Shown one piece after another: positions 35,954 through 44,642 of a DNA stretch of 64,000 nucleotides. The stretch spans positions 682,001 to 746,000 of the forward strand of contig OZ253669.1 of NCBI GenBank assembly GCA_965263375.1. Direction: 5' to 3'. Every line of letters begins with the position of its first letter. The first letter of the stretch is position 1. The stretch comes from JAJFFW01 sp965263375 (GTDB lineage: Bacteria > Pseudomonadota > Alphaproteobacteria > Caulobacterales > Parvularculaceae). A model generated the notes under the pieces. That model was not told the DNA's origin and searched no databases. It saw only the letters and a program-made list of their open reading frames with translations. Made by a program: the position numbers and the translations under genes.

Positions 35954-37528
35954 TCAGACGTATTCGCTCCAATTCTGGATCATGTGCTCAGCAGTTCGGG
36001 CTGCAAGTGCATATAGTGTAAATGTCGGGTTCACCGCACCACCTGAGGGGAATAGCCCTGACCCAGCTATAACGACATTATTGATAGCATGCATTTGTCC
36101 ATAGGAGTTGGTGACTGATGTCGTTATGTCATTGCCCATAATTGTGCCGCCAAGTAAGTGGGCTTGCGCCAAGGGCGCAGACCAAACATCGCTAGCGCCA
36201 GCAGCCCGAAATATTACTTCGCCTTGCGCGCGTGCGCTTTCACGTAAAGCGAGCGTATTATCGCTAAAGGTATGAGTGATTTGTGGAATATATGCGCCAT
36301 TCGCATCTTTTTCGGAGGTAAGCGCTATTCGATTTTCTCGTTCTGGCAATTCTTCACAAAAAGCAATCATTGTTCCTATATTATGTGTTGCTCGCTGCAT
36401 AAAATCGTGAAGCTCTTGGCCGAATAGGTCAGCACGCGATGCGGCGATGCCCAATAAATCGTTTGGCTTCATTGCTTGGGCGATCAACCATTGATAACTT
36501 CCAAACGGCTTATCTGTTCCACGATTTTTTGGATAGTCTGCATGGCTCATGAGCTGACCGCCTGTAATGCCGAGATATGGCGCGGTGAACTCTTGAAATA
36601 TACCATAGATTGGCGCTAGCGCATGGGTCATGAAATAAGCGCCAACATTGCCGTGTGTATTGCCAAGGCCATTTGGGAAATGCTGACTAACCGAATTTAG
36701 TAAAAGGGTTGGATTGTGGGCAACCGATGCCGCTAAAATCAGCGTATTAAACTGAAGTTTTTGTTGGTCGCCGTTTTCGTCACGATAGATGACCGCTGTC
36801 GCTCGCTGTTCATCGTTTAATATTTGCAGAGCGGTAGAGTTCGTTAAAAACTCAACCCCGTTTTCTTTCGCTTCTGGGATATCTAAAATTAATGGATTAT
36901 ACAGTGCGCCAATTGGACAACCAGCATCACACCATCCGTCAAAAATACAAGCATCACGATCTTTATACTGGCGGGATAAAATAGCCATGGGGATGGGGGA
37001 TGTTTCTATGTTTAACGCGTCAAATCCTTTTTTAATGGCGCGTCCTTGATCTAGAAGCGGCAATGGAGGGAGCGGATAATCAGCGCCGGCTGGGCGTCCT
37101 GCTTCCGCAGCCGCGTCACCTGAAAGCCCCACGCGGTCTTGGATTTGATCGTAGTAAGTTTCAAGATCGCTGTAGTTGATTGGCCAATCAAGACCCTTGC
37201 CATGACGGGAATAAACATCAAAGTCCTCTTCATGGAGGCGAGGCCAAACGGCATAGTGATGCAATGATGCACCGCCAAGCCCCCACCCAGCATTGAAGTT
37301 AAAGGGCGTTGGGTGAGCCCCTCCCGGAGCAACACTTGTTCCCCCCCAACGTAAGCGCCGCGCCCAAATCTGGCTGCTTACTAAATCATCAAGCTTCCAT
37401 GCCGGCCCCGCATCAAGAACGGTTACTGTTTTTCCAGCTTTTGATAGACGTGCGGCAAGATAAGAGCCAGCGGCGCCTGCGCCAATGATGAGTACTTCTG
37501 TCTCTTTAGTGGGCATAAGAATCACCAT
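35954..37528 (-). CDS. GMC-family FAD dehydrogenase, large subunit
   Basis: 524 residues. FAD motif GAGAAGSYLAARLSKAG, GMC signature WGLGGASLHHYAVWPRL, CDAGCPIGALYNP, catalytic region AQAHLLGGTIMGND and C-terminal GLFPSGGAVNPTFTLYALAARTAEHM. It belongs to the branch that works with a gluconate-2-dehydrogenase subunit-3-type small protein, encoded immediately upstream with overlapping ends. Such complexes oxidise alcohols or sugars in the periplasm and pass electrons to a cytochrome c. No Tat signal of its own, so it may be exported with the small subunit. Its ATG at 37528 overlaps the upstream stop; ATG 37516 is an alternative. Confidence 0.88.
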   Translation of the reverse strand: MVILMPTKETEVLIIGAGAAGSYLAARLSKAGKTVTVLDAGPAWKLDDLVSSQIWARRLRWGGTSVAPGGAHPTPFNFNAGWGLGGASLHHYAVWPRLHEEDFDVYSRHGKGLDWPINYSDLETYYDQIQDRVGLSGDAAAEAGRPAGADYPLPPLPLLDQGRAIKKGFDALNIETSPIPMAILSRQYKDRDACIFDGWCDAGCPIGALYNPLILDIPEAKENGVEFLTNSTALQILNDEQRATAVIYRDENGDQQKLQFNTLILAASVAHNPTLLLNSVSQHFPNGLGNTHGNVGAYFMTHALAPIYGIFQEFTAPYLGITGGQLMSHADYPKNRGTDKPFGSYQWLIAQAMKPNDLLGIAASRADLFGQELHDFMQRATHNIGTMIAFCEELPERENRIALTSEKDANGAYIPQITHTFSDNTLALRESARAQGEVIFRAAGASDVWSAPLAQAHLLGGTIMGNDITTSVTNSYGQMHAINNVVIAGSGLFPSGGAVNPTFTLYALAARTAEHMIQNWSEYV

Positions 37529-38091
37529 TTCTGCGTTGGCTCGATATGAGCGATATACGGAATTTCTAAAAGTTCAAATCCATCTTCTGTTCCATAAAAA
37601 ACGTCGAGTGCATCGGCACGAGTTACGTAAAAAAATAATGGGGCAGGTGGAGCGTCGAACAGCCAACTATCTGGTTGTGAAGACGCGATGTTGCTGACGA
37701 TTTCTGATGCGTCATCTTCATCCAATTCAGAAAACGACACGCGATGCTTGTTCAATGCGTAGGCGTTAACAGCAGTTGCGCCTTTTTCGTAAAACGTAGA
37801 GTGCGGCCAGGGCCAGTCCATATACCGCAGGAGTGATAGACTTTCGGTAGATGATTTTGAGATCTGTGAATCAATAAAGTATGAAAAGCCAGCACTGTTA
37901 GCACCAGGAAGCAAAATATCTGCTAGCTTATTGAGTGTGCGTACAGAAGGTTTGGTGAGCGATTGAAAATCTGCCCCCAGTTTTTTTGCTTCGCGAGGCG
38001 TTACATTTATATCGCACCCATTTAAGGTAAAGGTGAAAGTGCTAATTCCTGCCGCCTTAATCAGTCTACGACGATCAATTATATTTCCCAT
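37522..38091 (-). CDS. Gluconate 2-dehydrogenase subunit 3-like small subunit
   Basis: 189 residues. The N-terminus DRRRLIKAAGISTFTFTLNGC is a Tat-like signal with a Cys that could be lipid-modified. A family segment follows: TPREAKKLGADFQSLTKPSVRTLNKLADILLPGA, typical of subunit 3 proteins (PF13618). It overlaps the GMC gene by seven bases, so the two form one complex. Role: export partner and stabiliser of the flavoprotein. A possible MarR operator lies 29 bases upstream of its start. Confidence 0.85.
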   Translation of the reverse strand: MGNIIDRRRLIKAAGISTFTFTLNGCDINVTPREAKKLGADFQSLTKPSVRTLNKLADILLPGANSAGFSYFIDSQISKSSTESLSLLRYMDWPWPHSTFYEKGATAVNAYALNKHRVSFSELDEDDASEIVSNIASSQPDSWLFDAPPAPLFFYVTRADALDVFYGTEDGFELLEIPYIAHIEPTQKW

Positions 38092-38119
38092 GCTATACCC
38101 CTGTTAAGATGGAAAATAT

Positions 38120-38131
38120 TTTAATATTAAA
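38120..38131. promoter_or_regulatory. Possible MarR operator upstream of the GMC dehydrogenase genes
   Basis: TTTAATATTAAA, a perfect 12-bp palindrome between the MarR gene and the small-subunit gene. It has the same TTTA...TAAA outline as the two palindromes at 60324 and 60354, which sit near a paralogous MarR. AT-richness makes chance occurrence possible. Confidence 0.45.
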
Positions 38132-38176
38132 TAATTTAGGTTGGCAATAATTTTATGTGCGATCAAGGTGTGGTGA

Positions 38177-38629
38177 CTATTCTTGGATATTGGACCGAGC
38201 GGACGTTTCGGCCCTTTCTAGGAGTTTTAACAAAGCTTCAAGCTCGTTTTTGGGGAGGTTCTTGAAATATGCCGCCAGGGCCTTTTGATGCGGTCCGGTC
38301 ATTTTATTAAAAAAATCTCGGCCCTTTTTCGTGATATGCACCTTATAGATTCTTCGGTCGCTTTTGGTCTGTTTGCGGGAAACGAAACCATCGGCCTCCA
38401 AATTTTTTACAAGGCTTGTTGTGTTTCCGTTAGTGACCAGAAGCTGTTTTGACAATTCACTCATGGTTAGGCCATCGCTATGGCGTTCAAGCGCAGACAG
38501 AGCGTCAAATCTAGAAAGCTGGGCGCCAAAATTTAGGTCTAAAAATCGGTTTAATCCTTTTTCTATTATATTCGACGTAGCTAATAATTTTAGCCAAACG
38601 CGTAAAGCGACTTTATCTTTGCTCATCAA
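38177..38629 (-). CDS. MarR family transcriptional regulator
   Basis: 150 residues with the MarR winged helix: FDALSALERHSDGLTMSELSKQLLVTNGNTTSLVKNLE and wing SDRRIYKVHITKKG. It is clearly paralogous to the MarR at 59108 (both start with xLRxWLxLLxxSN and share the SRFDxLSAL stretch), suggesting duplicated control of two parts of one pathway. It lies 85 bases upstream of the GMC small-subunit gene on the same strand. Probably a repressor released by an aromatic acid or CoA ester. Confidence 0.9.
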   Translation of the reverse strand: MMSKDKVALRVWLKLLATSNIIEKGLNRFLDLNFGAQLSRFDALSALERHSDGLTMSELSKQLLVTNGNTTSLVKNLEADGFVSRKQTKSDRRIYKVHITKKGRDFFNKMTGPHQKALAAYFKNLPKNELEALLKLLERAETSARSNIQE

Positions 38630-39147
38630 TACTCGTCTTTCAACCCAGCCAATGCTCCATAAAGCTATTGGTTATCAACATAGAAACATAGATCTCTAAT
38701 TCCTTGTAGCGGATTCATCCAAATTTTGAAGCTGCAAAATACTCTTCACGCCACGAGAGGGACTGAAGGCAGAAAACATCATTGCTTTGCTGCAGATCTT
38801 GTTTGTGATGATGTTAGGGTTTTGCAAGGTTATCGAGTGCTTCCAACACCGGCACCTTATTTGACTGTCGGCTCGGTGAAAAAGCCCCTGTTCAATAAGT
38901 GTAGAGCAGTAACATCTCTCGCCCCACTAGAATGTTTAGCCCGACCCTCATTGTTTTCGGAATCATAAAGGTTTGGTGTGGGAGCTAATCATATCAAGAG
39001 TTCTCAATTGAGATGGCTACTACCTAAAAATCAAGAAAAATGCGGCGTTAGGACAAGCGCTGCGGTGGTTGCATAGCTGATATAGACAGGATTGATGATG
39101 CTGAGTCAAAGAAAAATCAGTTTCGTTGGTTGGATGGGGCAATATGC
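38630..39147. other. Intergenic region, no gene recognised
   Basis: About 520 bp between MarR and the FMO-like gene. An open frame at 38726-38968 has no ribosome binding site and no recognisable domain. Broken similarity to transposon ends is possible but not supported. It must contain the promoters of both flanking genes. Confidence 0.35.
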
Positions 39148-40635
39148 ATGATAAAAAACATTGCAATTATCGGTGCTGGTTTTGCGGGCCTTTCGACGGC
39201 TAAGTTTTTAAAAGAACTTGGTTATCGCGTCAGCGTTTTTGAAAAGGACGAGAATGTTGGCGGTGTTTGGGCCGCTTCTCGAAGGTATCCTGGTTTAACG
39301 ACACAAAATCCACGATCTACCTATGCGTTAAGCGACTTTCCTATGCCTCGGGACTATCCTGAATGGCCGACTGGAGAGCAAATGCAGGATTATTTCGAAG
39401 ACTATGTCGATCAATTTAATCTACGCCCAATTTTACGACTTGGCACGACTGTTTCCGGAGCAGTTCTGAATGATGATGAAACGAAGTGGATAATTTCCTC
39501 CGTATGGAAAAATAGTGACGGTTTGCAGAGGGTGGAAAAAGAAGAGTTTGACTTTCTCATTGTATGTAATGGCATTTTTTCTATTCCGTCCGTACCTCGA
39601 TATGAGGGGCTTGATCAATGGCGCCAAGCGGGGGGCAAAATTGTTCATACCAGTGAGTTTAACAACTTAGAGGATGCGCGAAACCAAAACGTCCTTGTTA
39701 TTGGCTACGGGAAATCCTCTTGCGATGCTGCTATCGCGACTGTCGGTACGAGCAAGTCGACGACGGTTGTGGCTCGGAATTTGATTTGGAAGATACCCAA
39801 AAAACTCGGTGGTTTTTTAAACTTCAAGCATTTATTTTTAACCCGGATGGGAGAGGCCCTCTTTCCGTATATTGAGCTTAAAGGAATCGAAAAATTCTTC
39901 CACGGTATTGGAAAACCGATTAGAAACGCCATGCTAGGGACTGTACAATCGATTGTTGAGCTTCAATTTAAGCTACGAAAAATTGGCCTGCACCCTAACA
40001 AACCACTTGAAACCATTGCGCGCAGTACGGTTAGCCTCGTCACGCCGGGTTTTTTTGAGGCAGTGCGCAAGGGCGCACTCTCCGTAAAGAAAAATACTGA
40101 AATAATCCGTTTACGCCCTGGGGTTGCTGATCTGTCGGATGGATCAACGCTTCCTGTTGATCTAATTGTTGCTGGCACTGGCTGGCGCCAACGTGTGCCC
40201 TTTTTCAAGGAAAAAATGATGCGGCGTATTACCGAACGCAATGGTGACTTTAGGTTGTATAAGTCAATGATTCCTACGGATGTGCCGCGATTAGCCTTCA
40301 ATGGTTACAATTCTTCGTTCTTTAGTCAGCTAAACTGTGAAGTCGGTGCAATGTGGATTGCCGAATACCTTCGCGGCGCCATAAAAATGCCGTCCCGTGA
40401 GGAGCAAGAGGCGTGGATAGATAGGCGTTTGGCTTGGATGCGCGGGCGTACGGACGGAAAGCACTCTAAAGGCACGAATATCATACCATTTTCTATTCAC
40501 CAGATCGATGAATTGTTAGATGAAATAGATGCTAATATTGGTTGGTTTACAAAATTCCGGCAATGGTTCACAGCTCTTGATCCGTCTGTTTATGCGCCAA
40601 TTTATTCTAAATTGAAGAAGCGCGCTGAAAAATAA
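39148..40635 (+). CDS. FMO/BVMO-type flavoprotein monooxygenase
   Basis: 495 residues from the ATG at 39148 (GGATGGGG upstream). FAD motif IIGAGFAGLSTAKFL, then EKDENVGGVWAASRRYPGL, a segment typical of flavin-containing and Baeyer-Villiger monooxygenases, and a second dinucleotide motif VIGYGKSSCDAAIA for NADPH. The full BVMO fingerprint (FxGxxxHxxxWP) is not present as such. Family role: NADPH-dependent oxygenation of N, S or carbonyl groups. It is 11 bases before an SDR gene. It could oxidise an indole-derived or carbonyl intermediate; the substrate is not known. Confidence 0.85.
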   Translation: MIKNIAIIGAGFAGLSTAKFLKELGYRVSVFEKDENVGGVWAASRRYPGLTTQNPRSTYALSDFPMPRDYPEWPTGEQMQDYFEDYVDQFNLRPILRLGTTVSGAVLNDDETKWIISSVWKNSDGLQRVEKEEFDFLIVCNGIFSIPSVPRYEGLDQWRQAGGKIVHTSEFNNLEDARNQNVLVIGYGKSSCDAAIATVGTSKSTTVVARNLIWKIPKKLGGFLNFKHLFLTRMGEALFPYIELKGIEKFFHGIGKPIRNAMLGTVQSIVELQFKLRKIGLHPNKPLETIARSTVSLVTPGFFEAVRKGALSVKKNTEIIRLRPGVADLSDGSTLPVDLIVAGTGWRQRVPFFKEKMMRRITERNGDFRLYKSMIPTDVPRLAFNGYNSSFFSQLNCEVGAMWIAEYLRGAIKMPSREEQEAWIDRRLAWMRGRTDGKHSKGTNIIPFSIHQIDELLDEIDANIGWFTKFRQWFTALDPSVYAPIYSKLKKRAEK

Positions 40636-40646
40636 GGAGTCATCCT

Positions 40647-41438
40647 ATGGGCATGCTGGACAACAAAGTTGCGATCATTACCGGCGGGGCCGCTTCCATC
40701 GGCGCTTCTATTAGTAGAAAATTTCATCATGAAGGCGCTCAAGTTATTATTGCCGCACGTAGCGAAGATAAGGGGCAGGCAATTGTGGCTGACTTGGGTG
40801 ATGGCGCAGGATTCATTCGCACAGATATCAAAAAAGATACAGATTTAGAACGTTTGGTCGCCGCAACGATCAATAGTTTCGGCAGTCTTGACATTGTCGT
40901 TAACAATGCATGTTCCTACGGTGATGATGGAGCTGGCACAACAAGAGACATATGGCTAGATACGTTGAATACCAACGCAGTGTCGGCGGCGGTTTTGGGC
41001 GAGATTGCTAGGCCGTACCTTAAGGAAGGGGCGGGCAATATCGTTAACATTGGTTCAGTTTCAGGAAATTTTCCGCACATTGGGCGTTGGGCGTACCCAG
41101 TTTCAAAGGCGGCTTTGAAGCATTTAACCAAAACGCAAGCGATTGAATATGCCAAAGATAAAATTCGCGTCAATATGGTGACTTTGGGCCATATTTGGTC
41201 TGACCCATTTGAAGGGCTTACTGGCAATAACAGGGTGCACGCGGATCAAGTCTCAGAACCTTATAATTTAATGGGAAGAGTCGCTAACCCCGAAGAAGTC
41301 GCCAATGTGGTTGCGTTTGTCGCGTCTGACGCCGCCTCTTATATGACGGGTGGTGAAACGCCGGTCGACGGCGGGTATGGCGCAATGGGACCAGAACAGC
41401 ATTATCCATTAATGCCTTTGCTGATGGAAGGCGCTTGA
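40647..41438 (+). CDS. SDR family oxidoreductase, paralog of the SDR at 29746
   Basis: 263 residues, GGAG before the ATG at 40647. TGGAASIGASI, NNACSYGDDGAG, GSVSGNFPHIGRWAYPVSK (Ser-Tyr-Lys) and C-terminal DGGYGAMGPEQHYPLMP. It shares the extra segment W...LTG...ADQVSEPYNLMGR with the SDR at 29746. It probably acts after the FMO-like enzyme in a two-gene unit that ends at the terminator at 41495. Confidence 0.9.
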   Translation: MGMLDNKVAIITGGAASIGASISRKFHHEGAQVIIAARSEDKGQAIVADLGDGAGFIRTDIKKDTDLERLVAATINSFGSLDIVVNNACSYGDDGAGTTRDIWLDTLNTNAVSAAVLGEIARPYLKEGAGNIVNIGSVSGNFPHIGRWAYPVSKAALKHLTKTQAIEYAKDKIRVNMVTLGHIWSDPFEGLTGNNRVHADQVSEPYNLMGRVANPEEVANVVAFVASDAASYMTGGETPVDGGYGAMGPEQHYPLMPLLMEGA

Positions 41439-41494
41439 TAGGGGCGTGAGCAATTAATACGTAAGTATTTCAATTGTTTACTACTGCGCGTTTG

Positions 41495-41533
41495 CCCGAC
41501 TGTGATGTTGATCCGGTCGGGTTTGTTTTTTTG
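41495..41533 (+). terminator. Rho-independent terminator after FMO-SDR unit
   Basis: CCCGAC (41495-41500), 15-base loop, GTCGGG (41516-41521), then TTTGTTTTTTT. The stem is short but the U-tract is strong. Confidence 0.65.
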
Positions 41534-41648
41534 CAACAGTATTTTCGGCAAAGCAAAGAACAGCAACATTCTGCAGGTAACGAATAGAGAGCGCATTACA
41601 GGGATAGTTGGAGCCTTCAAAGTCACAGAAGCTTTACAAGTAAAATAC

Positions 41649-41660
41649 TGATCTAGATCA
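41649..41660. promoter_or_regulatory. Palindrome upstream of TonB receptor
   Basis: TGATCTAGATCA, perfect 12-bp palindrome 37 bases before the ATG at 41698; possible operator. The start itself has GGAGGG seven bases upstream. Confidence 0.4.
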
Positions 41661-41697
41661 AATTATAGCTGCGGAATGAAAACCTTCTGGAGGGCAA

Positions 41698-44100
41698 ATG
41701 AAAAGCGACAATAAAAATCTGTTGAAGGGCCAAAAAATTGCTCTTCTTTCGACCGTTTTTATGGTTGGTGTACCTATTACGGTTTCCGCGCAATCGGATG
41801 ATTCGAACTCTCGCGGCGCCGTCTCAGTCTTAACGGACTCCATTACAGTTACAGCGCGTAAGAAGGAAGAATCACTAGATGATTTGCCGTTATCCGTATC
41901 GGCTTATTCTAGCGAAAGCCTTGAAGTACGAGGCATTACTCAAATTGATTCATTGGGAACCTTGTCGCCGAATATTACGTTTCAAAATAACCCCAGCTTT
42001 GGCGGATCCAGTAACTCAGCGGCTATCCGTATCCGTGGCATTGGTTCGGCGGATTTTACTCCTACAACAGACCCTGGCGTAGGGGTGTACGTAGATGGTG
42101 TGTACTATGCCCGTTCCGTTGGCTCCATTTTGGATATATTGGAGTTTGAACGGGTGGAAGTGCTAAGGGGGCCACAAGGAACGCTTTTTGGCCGTAATAC
42201 TATTGGCGGGGCTATTAATATTACGAGTAAAAAGCCTGGCCCTGATTTCGGCGGCAAGGCAACATTCACTTATGGTACAGATGAGTGGGTCGACTTTACA
42301 GGAAGTATAAATATCCCTTTATCAGAAACCCTATTCGTGAAGTTAAGCGGCGGGACATTTAATCAAGATGGCTATGTAACCCGTACGGATGGAACTGACC
42401 TTGGTGATGATTCTACAATAGCTGGACGGGTTGATATTCGCTGGGAGCCGACAGACCGGTTTTCCGCAGATTTGTCTGTTGATGCGTCGCGTGACCGTGA
42501 AAATGGTCCCGCTATGCAATTAATTGACATTCGTTATGGCGGGCAAACAATTGACCCTGGAACGCCGCCGTTTGTTTTGTTCAATAATGTTGCTGCAGTG
42601 TTTGGCGGCGCTGTGCCAAATCCACTTCCTCCTCTTGTTGGTCCGCCGCCGCAATGCGCCACCGAAAGCGCCCCGCTGAATTTGGCGAATGCTCTTTGCT
42701 ACGACGATCGTTACATTGGCGCGGTAAATGGCGAAAACCAAGGAACTGCGCCTACTTTCTCAAACTCAGATATTTTTGGTGCTGCTTTGTCGTTGGAGTA
42801 CAATCTAACTGATCATATTACATTGAAGTCAATTACATCGTATCGAGAGGTGTTTGCTGAATTTGCTCGCGATGGTGACCACTCACCGCTGCTTATTTCT
42901 CAGTTTTTTGATGATTTCGAACAAGATCAAATTTCTCAAGAAATCCAGATTTTAGGAGAAATGTTTGATGGGCGGCTCGATTGGATCGCTGGATTTTATT
43001 ACTTTAATGAATCAGGAACAAATGTAAATAAACTTGATTTTATTATCTCAAGCTTCCAAAGCGGTGGTGATTTTGATAACCAAAGCATCGCCGCGTTTGG
43101 TCAGGCGACATGGGATATAACGGACCGTCTTCATTTTACAGCGGGCATTCGTTGGACTGAGGACACTAAAAAATTCTTGCCCGATCAAGTTATTCTTACG
43201 TTAAATCCTAATGTTGCTGGGTTCTTATCTCCTCCCCAACAATTTATTTTTCAGCCCGGAACACCAATTCTACCATCCTTAGAGGCGGAACGTCAGATTA
43301 GTGAAGTAACGCCAATGTTCAACTTGTCCTATGACGTTACTGATGACTTAATGGTGTACGGCCTTTATTCTCAAGGTTTCAAATCTGGAGGATTTACACA
43401 GCGTGTCCTGCCGCCGCTTATTCCTGGTGTCACATGTCTTGAACCGGAGGCGGTTGACTGTATTCCGGGCTTTGAACCTGAATTTGTTGATGTTTATGAG
43501 GGTGGCTTTCGTTATGTATCCCCTGATAATCGCCTTCGGTTAAGCGCTTCAGGTTTCTATTCAGATTATCAGTCCCTGCAAATTTCAGTGTTTACTTCTG
43601 TTGCCCCGGTCGTAAATAACGCGGGAGCGGCGTCGATTGTCGGCGCGGAATTTGAAATTCAGGCTGCTCCTTTTGAAAATTTCTTCATAGAAGGTTCTAT
43701 GGGGTATACTGATGCAGAATATGATTCGATTGATGCGGCGACACGAGTAAATATCAACAATGAGTTTGAACGGGTTTCCAAATGGTCAGGCAACATAGGC
43801 GCATCGTACGATTTCTTTGTGCGGGATTGGGTTGCGACGCCGCGCGTCGACTGGTCATATCGTTCGCGCTATTTCAATGACGCGTTCAATTCGCCCGAAA
43901 TTGCACAAGATGGCTTCAGTTTGATCGACCTTAATCTAGCGCTCCGCAATGATGAAGGGTTGACCTTGCAAGTTGGTGTAAAAAATGTTGCCGATAAGCA
44001 ATATCTTGCTGCTGGCGTATTTGGCGATGCTTTCGAAGCGTTTGAAGGCGTTTATGACCGTGGCCGCCAATGGTTTGTACGTGTAGGACACGAATTTTAA
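41698..44100 (+). CDS. TonB-dependent outer membrane receptor
   Basis: 800 residues. Signal peptide to about VSAQ (residue 32), TonB box DSITVTARKKEESLDDLPLS, plug with AIRIRGIGSADF, VGVYVDGVYYARS and FERVEVLRGPQGTLFGRNTIGGAINI. The barrel includes RLHFTAGIRWTEDTKKF and ends WFVRVGHEF. This is the FyuA-like/organic type common in sphingomonads and relatives, used for aromatic and other hydrophobic substrates. It is followed by a terminator and a small periplasmic protein gene. Confidence 0.95.
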   Translation: MKSDNKNLLKGQKIALLSTVFMVGVPITVSAQSDDSNSRGAVSVLTDSITVTARKKEESLDDLPLSVSAYSSESLEVRGITQIDSLGTLSPNITFQNNPSFGGSSNSAAIRIRGIGSADFTPTTDPGVGVYVDGVYYARSVGSILDILEFERVEVLRGPQGTLFGRNTIGGAINITSKKPGPDFGGKATFTYGTDEWVDFTGSINIPLSETLFVKLSGGTFNQDGYVTRTDGTDLGDDSTIAGRVDIRWEPTDRFSADLSVDASRDRENGPAMQLIDIRYGGQTIDPGTPPFVLFNNVAAVFGGAVPNPLPPLVGPPPQCATESAPLNLANALCYDDRYIGAVNGENQGTAPTFSNSDIFGAALSLEYNLTDHITLKSITSYREVFAEFARDGDHSPLLISQFFDDFEQDQISQEIQILGEMFDGRLDWIAGFYYFNESGTNVNKLDFIISSFQSGGDFDNQSIAAFGQATWDITDRLHFTAGIRWTEDTKKFLPDQVILTLNPNVAGFLSPPQQFIFQPGTPILPSLEAERQISEVTPMFNLSYDVTDDLMVYGLYSQGFKSGGFTQRVLPPLIPGVTCLEPEAVDCIPGFEPEFVDVYEGGFRYVSPDNRLRLSASGFYSDYQSLQISVFTSVAPVVNNAGAASIVGAEFEIQAAPFENFFIEGSMGYTDAEYDSIDAATRVNINNEFERVSKWSGNIGASYDFFVRDWVATPRVDWSYRSRYFNDAFNSPEIAQDGFSLIDLNLALRNDEGLTLQVGVKNVADKQYLAAGVFGDAFEAFEGVYDRGRQWFVRVGHEF

Positions 44101-44118
44101 ATCTTTTACTTTCAAACC

Positions 44119-44145
44119 GGCCCGCTTAAAGAGCGGGCCTTTTTA
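44119..44145 (+). terminator. Rho-independent terminator of TonB receptor
   Basis: GGCCCGCT-TAAAG-AGCGGGCC followed by TTTTT; perfect 8-bp stem 18 bases after the receptor stop codon. Confidence 0.85.
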
Positions 44146-44159
44146 TATGGAGAACCAAA

Positions 44160-44453
44160 ATGAAATTTAAAAGTATTTGCGCCGTGGCTTTGTTGTCAAC
44201 GTCTATTGTGACGCCTGGCATAGCAGGAGATAATGGCGAATTTTATGAGATGTGCCATGCGACCTCATTAAATGATGGGTTGGATGACGCTAGTGCGGGT
44301 GCTTTCTGCTCCTGTTTGACGGATGCTGTTTCTGATGATGCAGATCTTTATAATGAGTTGTTTGATGCTGGATCGACAATCGCTGATCTAGATGCCCGGT
44401 TGGCAACCCTTTCCGATGCAGCTAAGGGCGCTGCGCAATCTTGTCAGGGGTAA
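44160..44453 (+). CDS. Small four-cysteine periplasmic protein, unknown function
   Basis: 97 residues: signal peptide (about 1-21, ending PGIAG) and a mature acidic domain of about 75 residues with cysteines in the order MCHA, FCSC and SCQG. Four Cys in so small an exported protein suggest two disulfides or a metal site. It has a GGAG ribosome binding site and terminators on both sides, so it can be expressed alone. I recognise no family. Its place right behind the receptor gene suggests a periplasmic partner for that receptor's ligand. Confidence 0.7.
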   Translation: MKFKSICAVALLSTSIVTPGIAGDNGEFYEMCHATSLNDGLDDASAGAFCSCLTDAVSDDADLYNELFDAGSTIADLDARLATLSDAAKGAAQSCQG

Positions 44454-44485
44454 GTCGGAATAAAACATCCTTAGGTAATGTGTTG

Positions 44486-44518
44486 ATCCGCCATATGAGG
44501 AATATGGCGGATTTTTTT
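44486..44518 (+). terminator. Rho-independent terminator of small periplasmic protein gene
   Basis: ATCCGCCATAT-GAGGA-ATATGGCGGAT followed by a T-run; perfect 11-bp stem. Confidence 0.9.
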
Positions 44519-44642
44519 GATTTTAACCTAGCATGATGAATTTCTGTTATTGATGCGGCCTGCCACGTGGTGGGGGAGGGGTTGATTCAAGGGGGAGTCT
44601 GGGTAATTCTCGAAATTCGGAAAAGTGCTGATGGGTGGTGCT

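Noticed and set aside
38726..38968. 80-codon frame between MarR and the FMO-like gene
   Set aside because: No ribosome binding site and no similarity I can name; Cys- and Pro-rich composition typical of chance frames.
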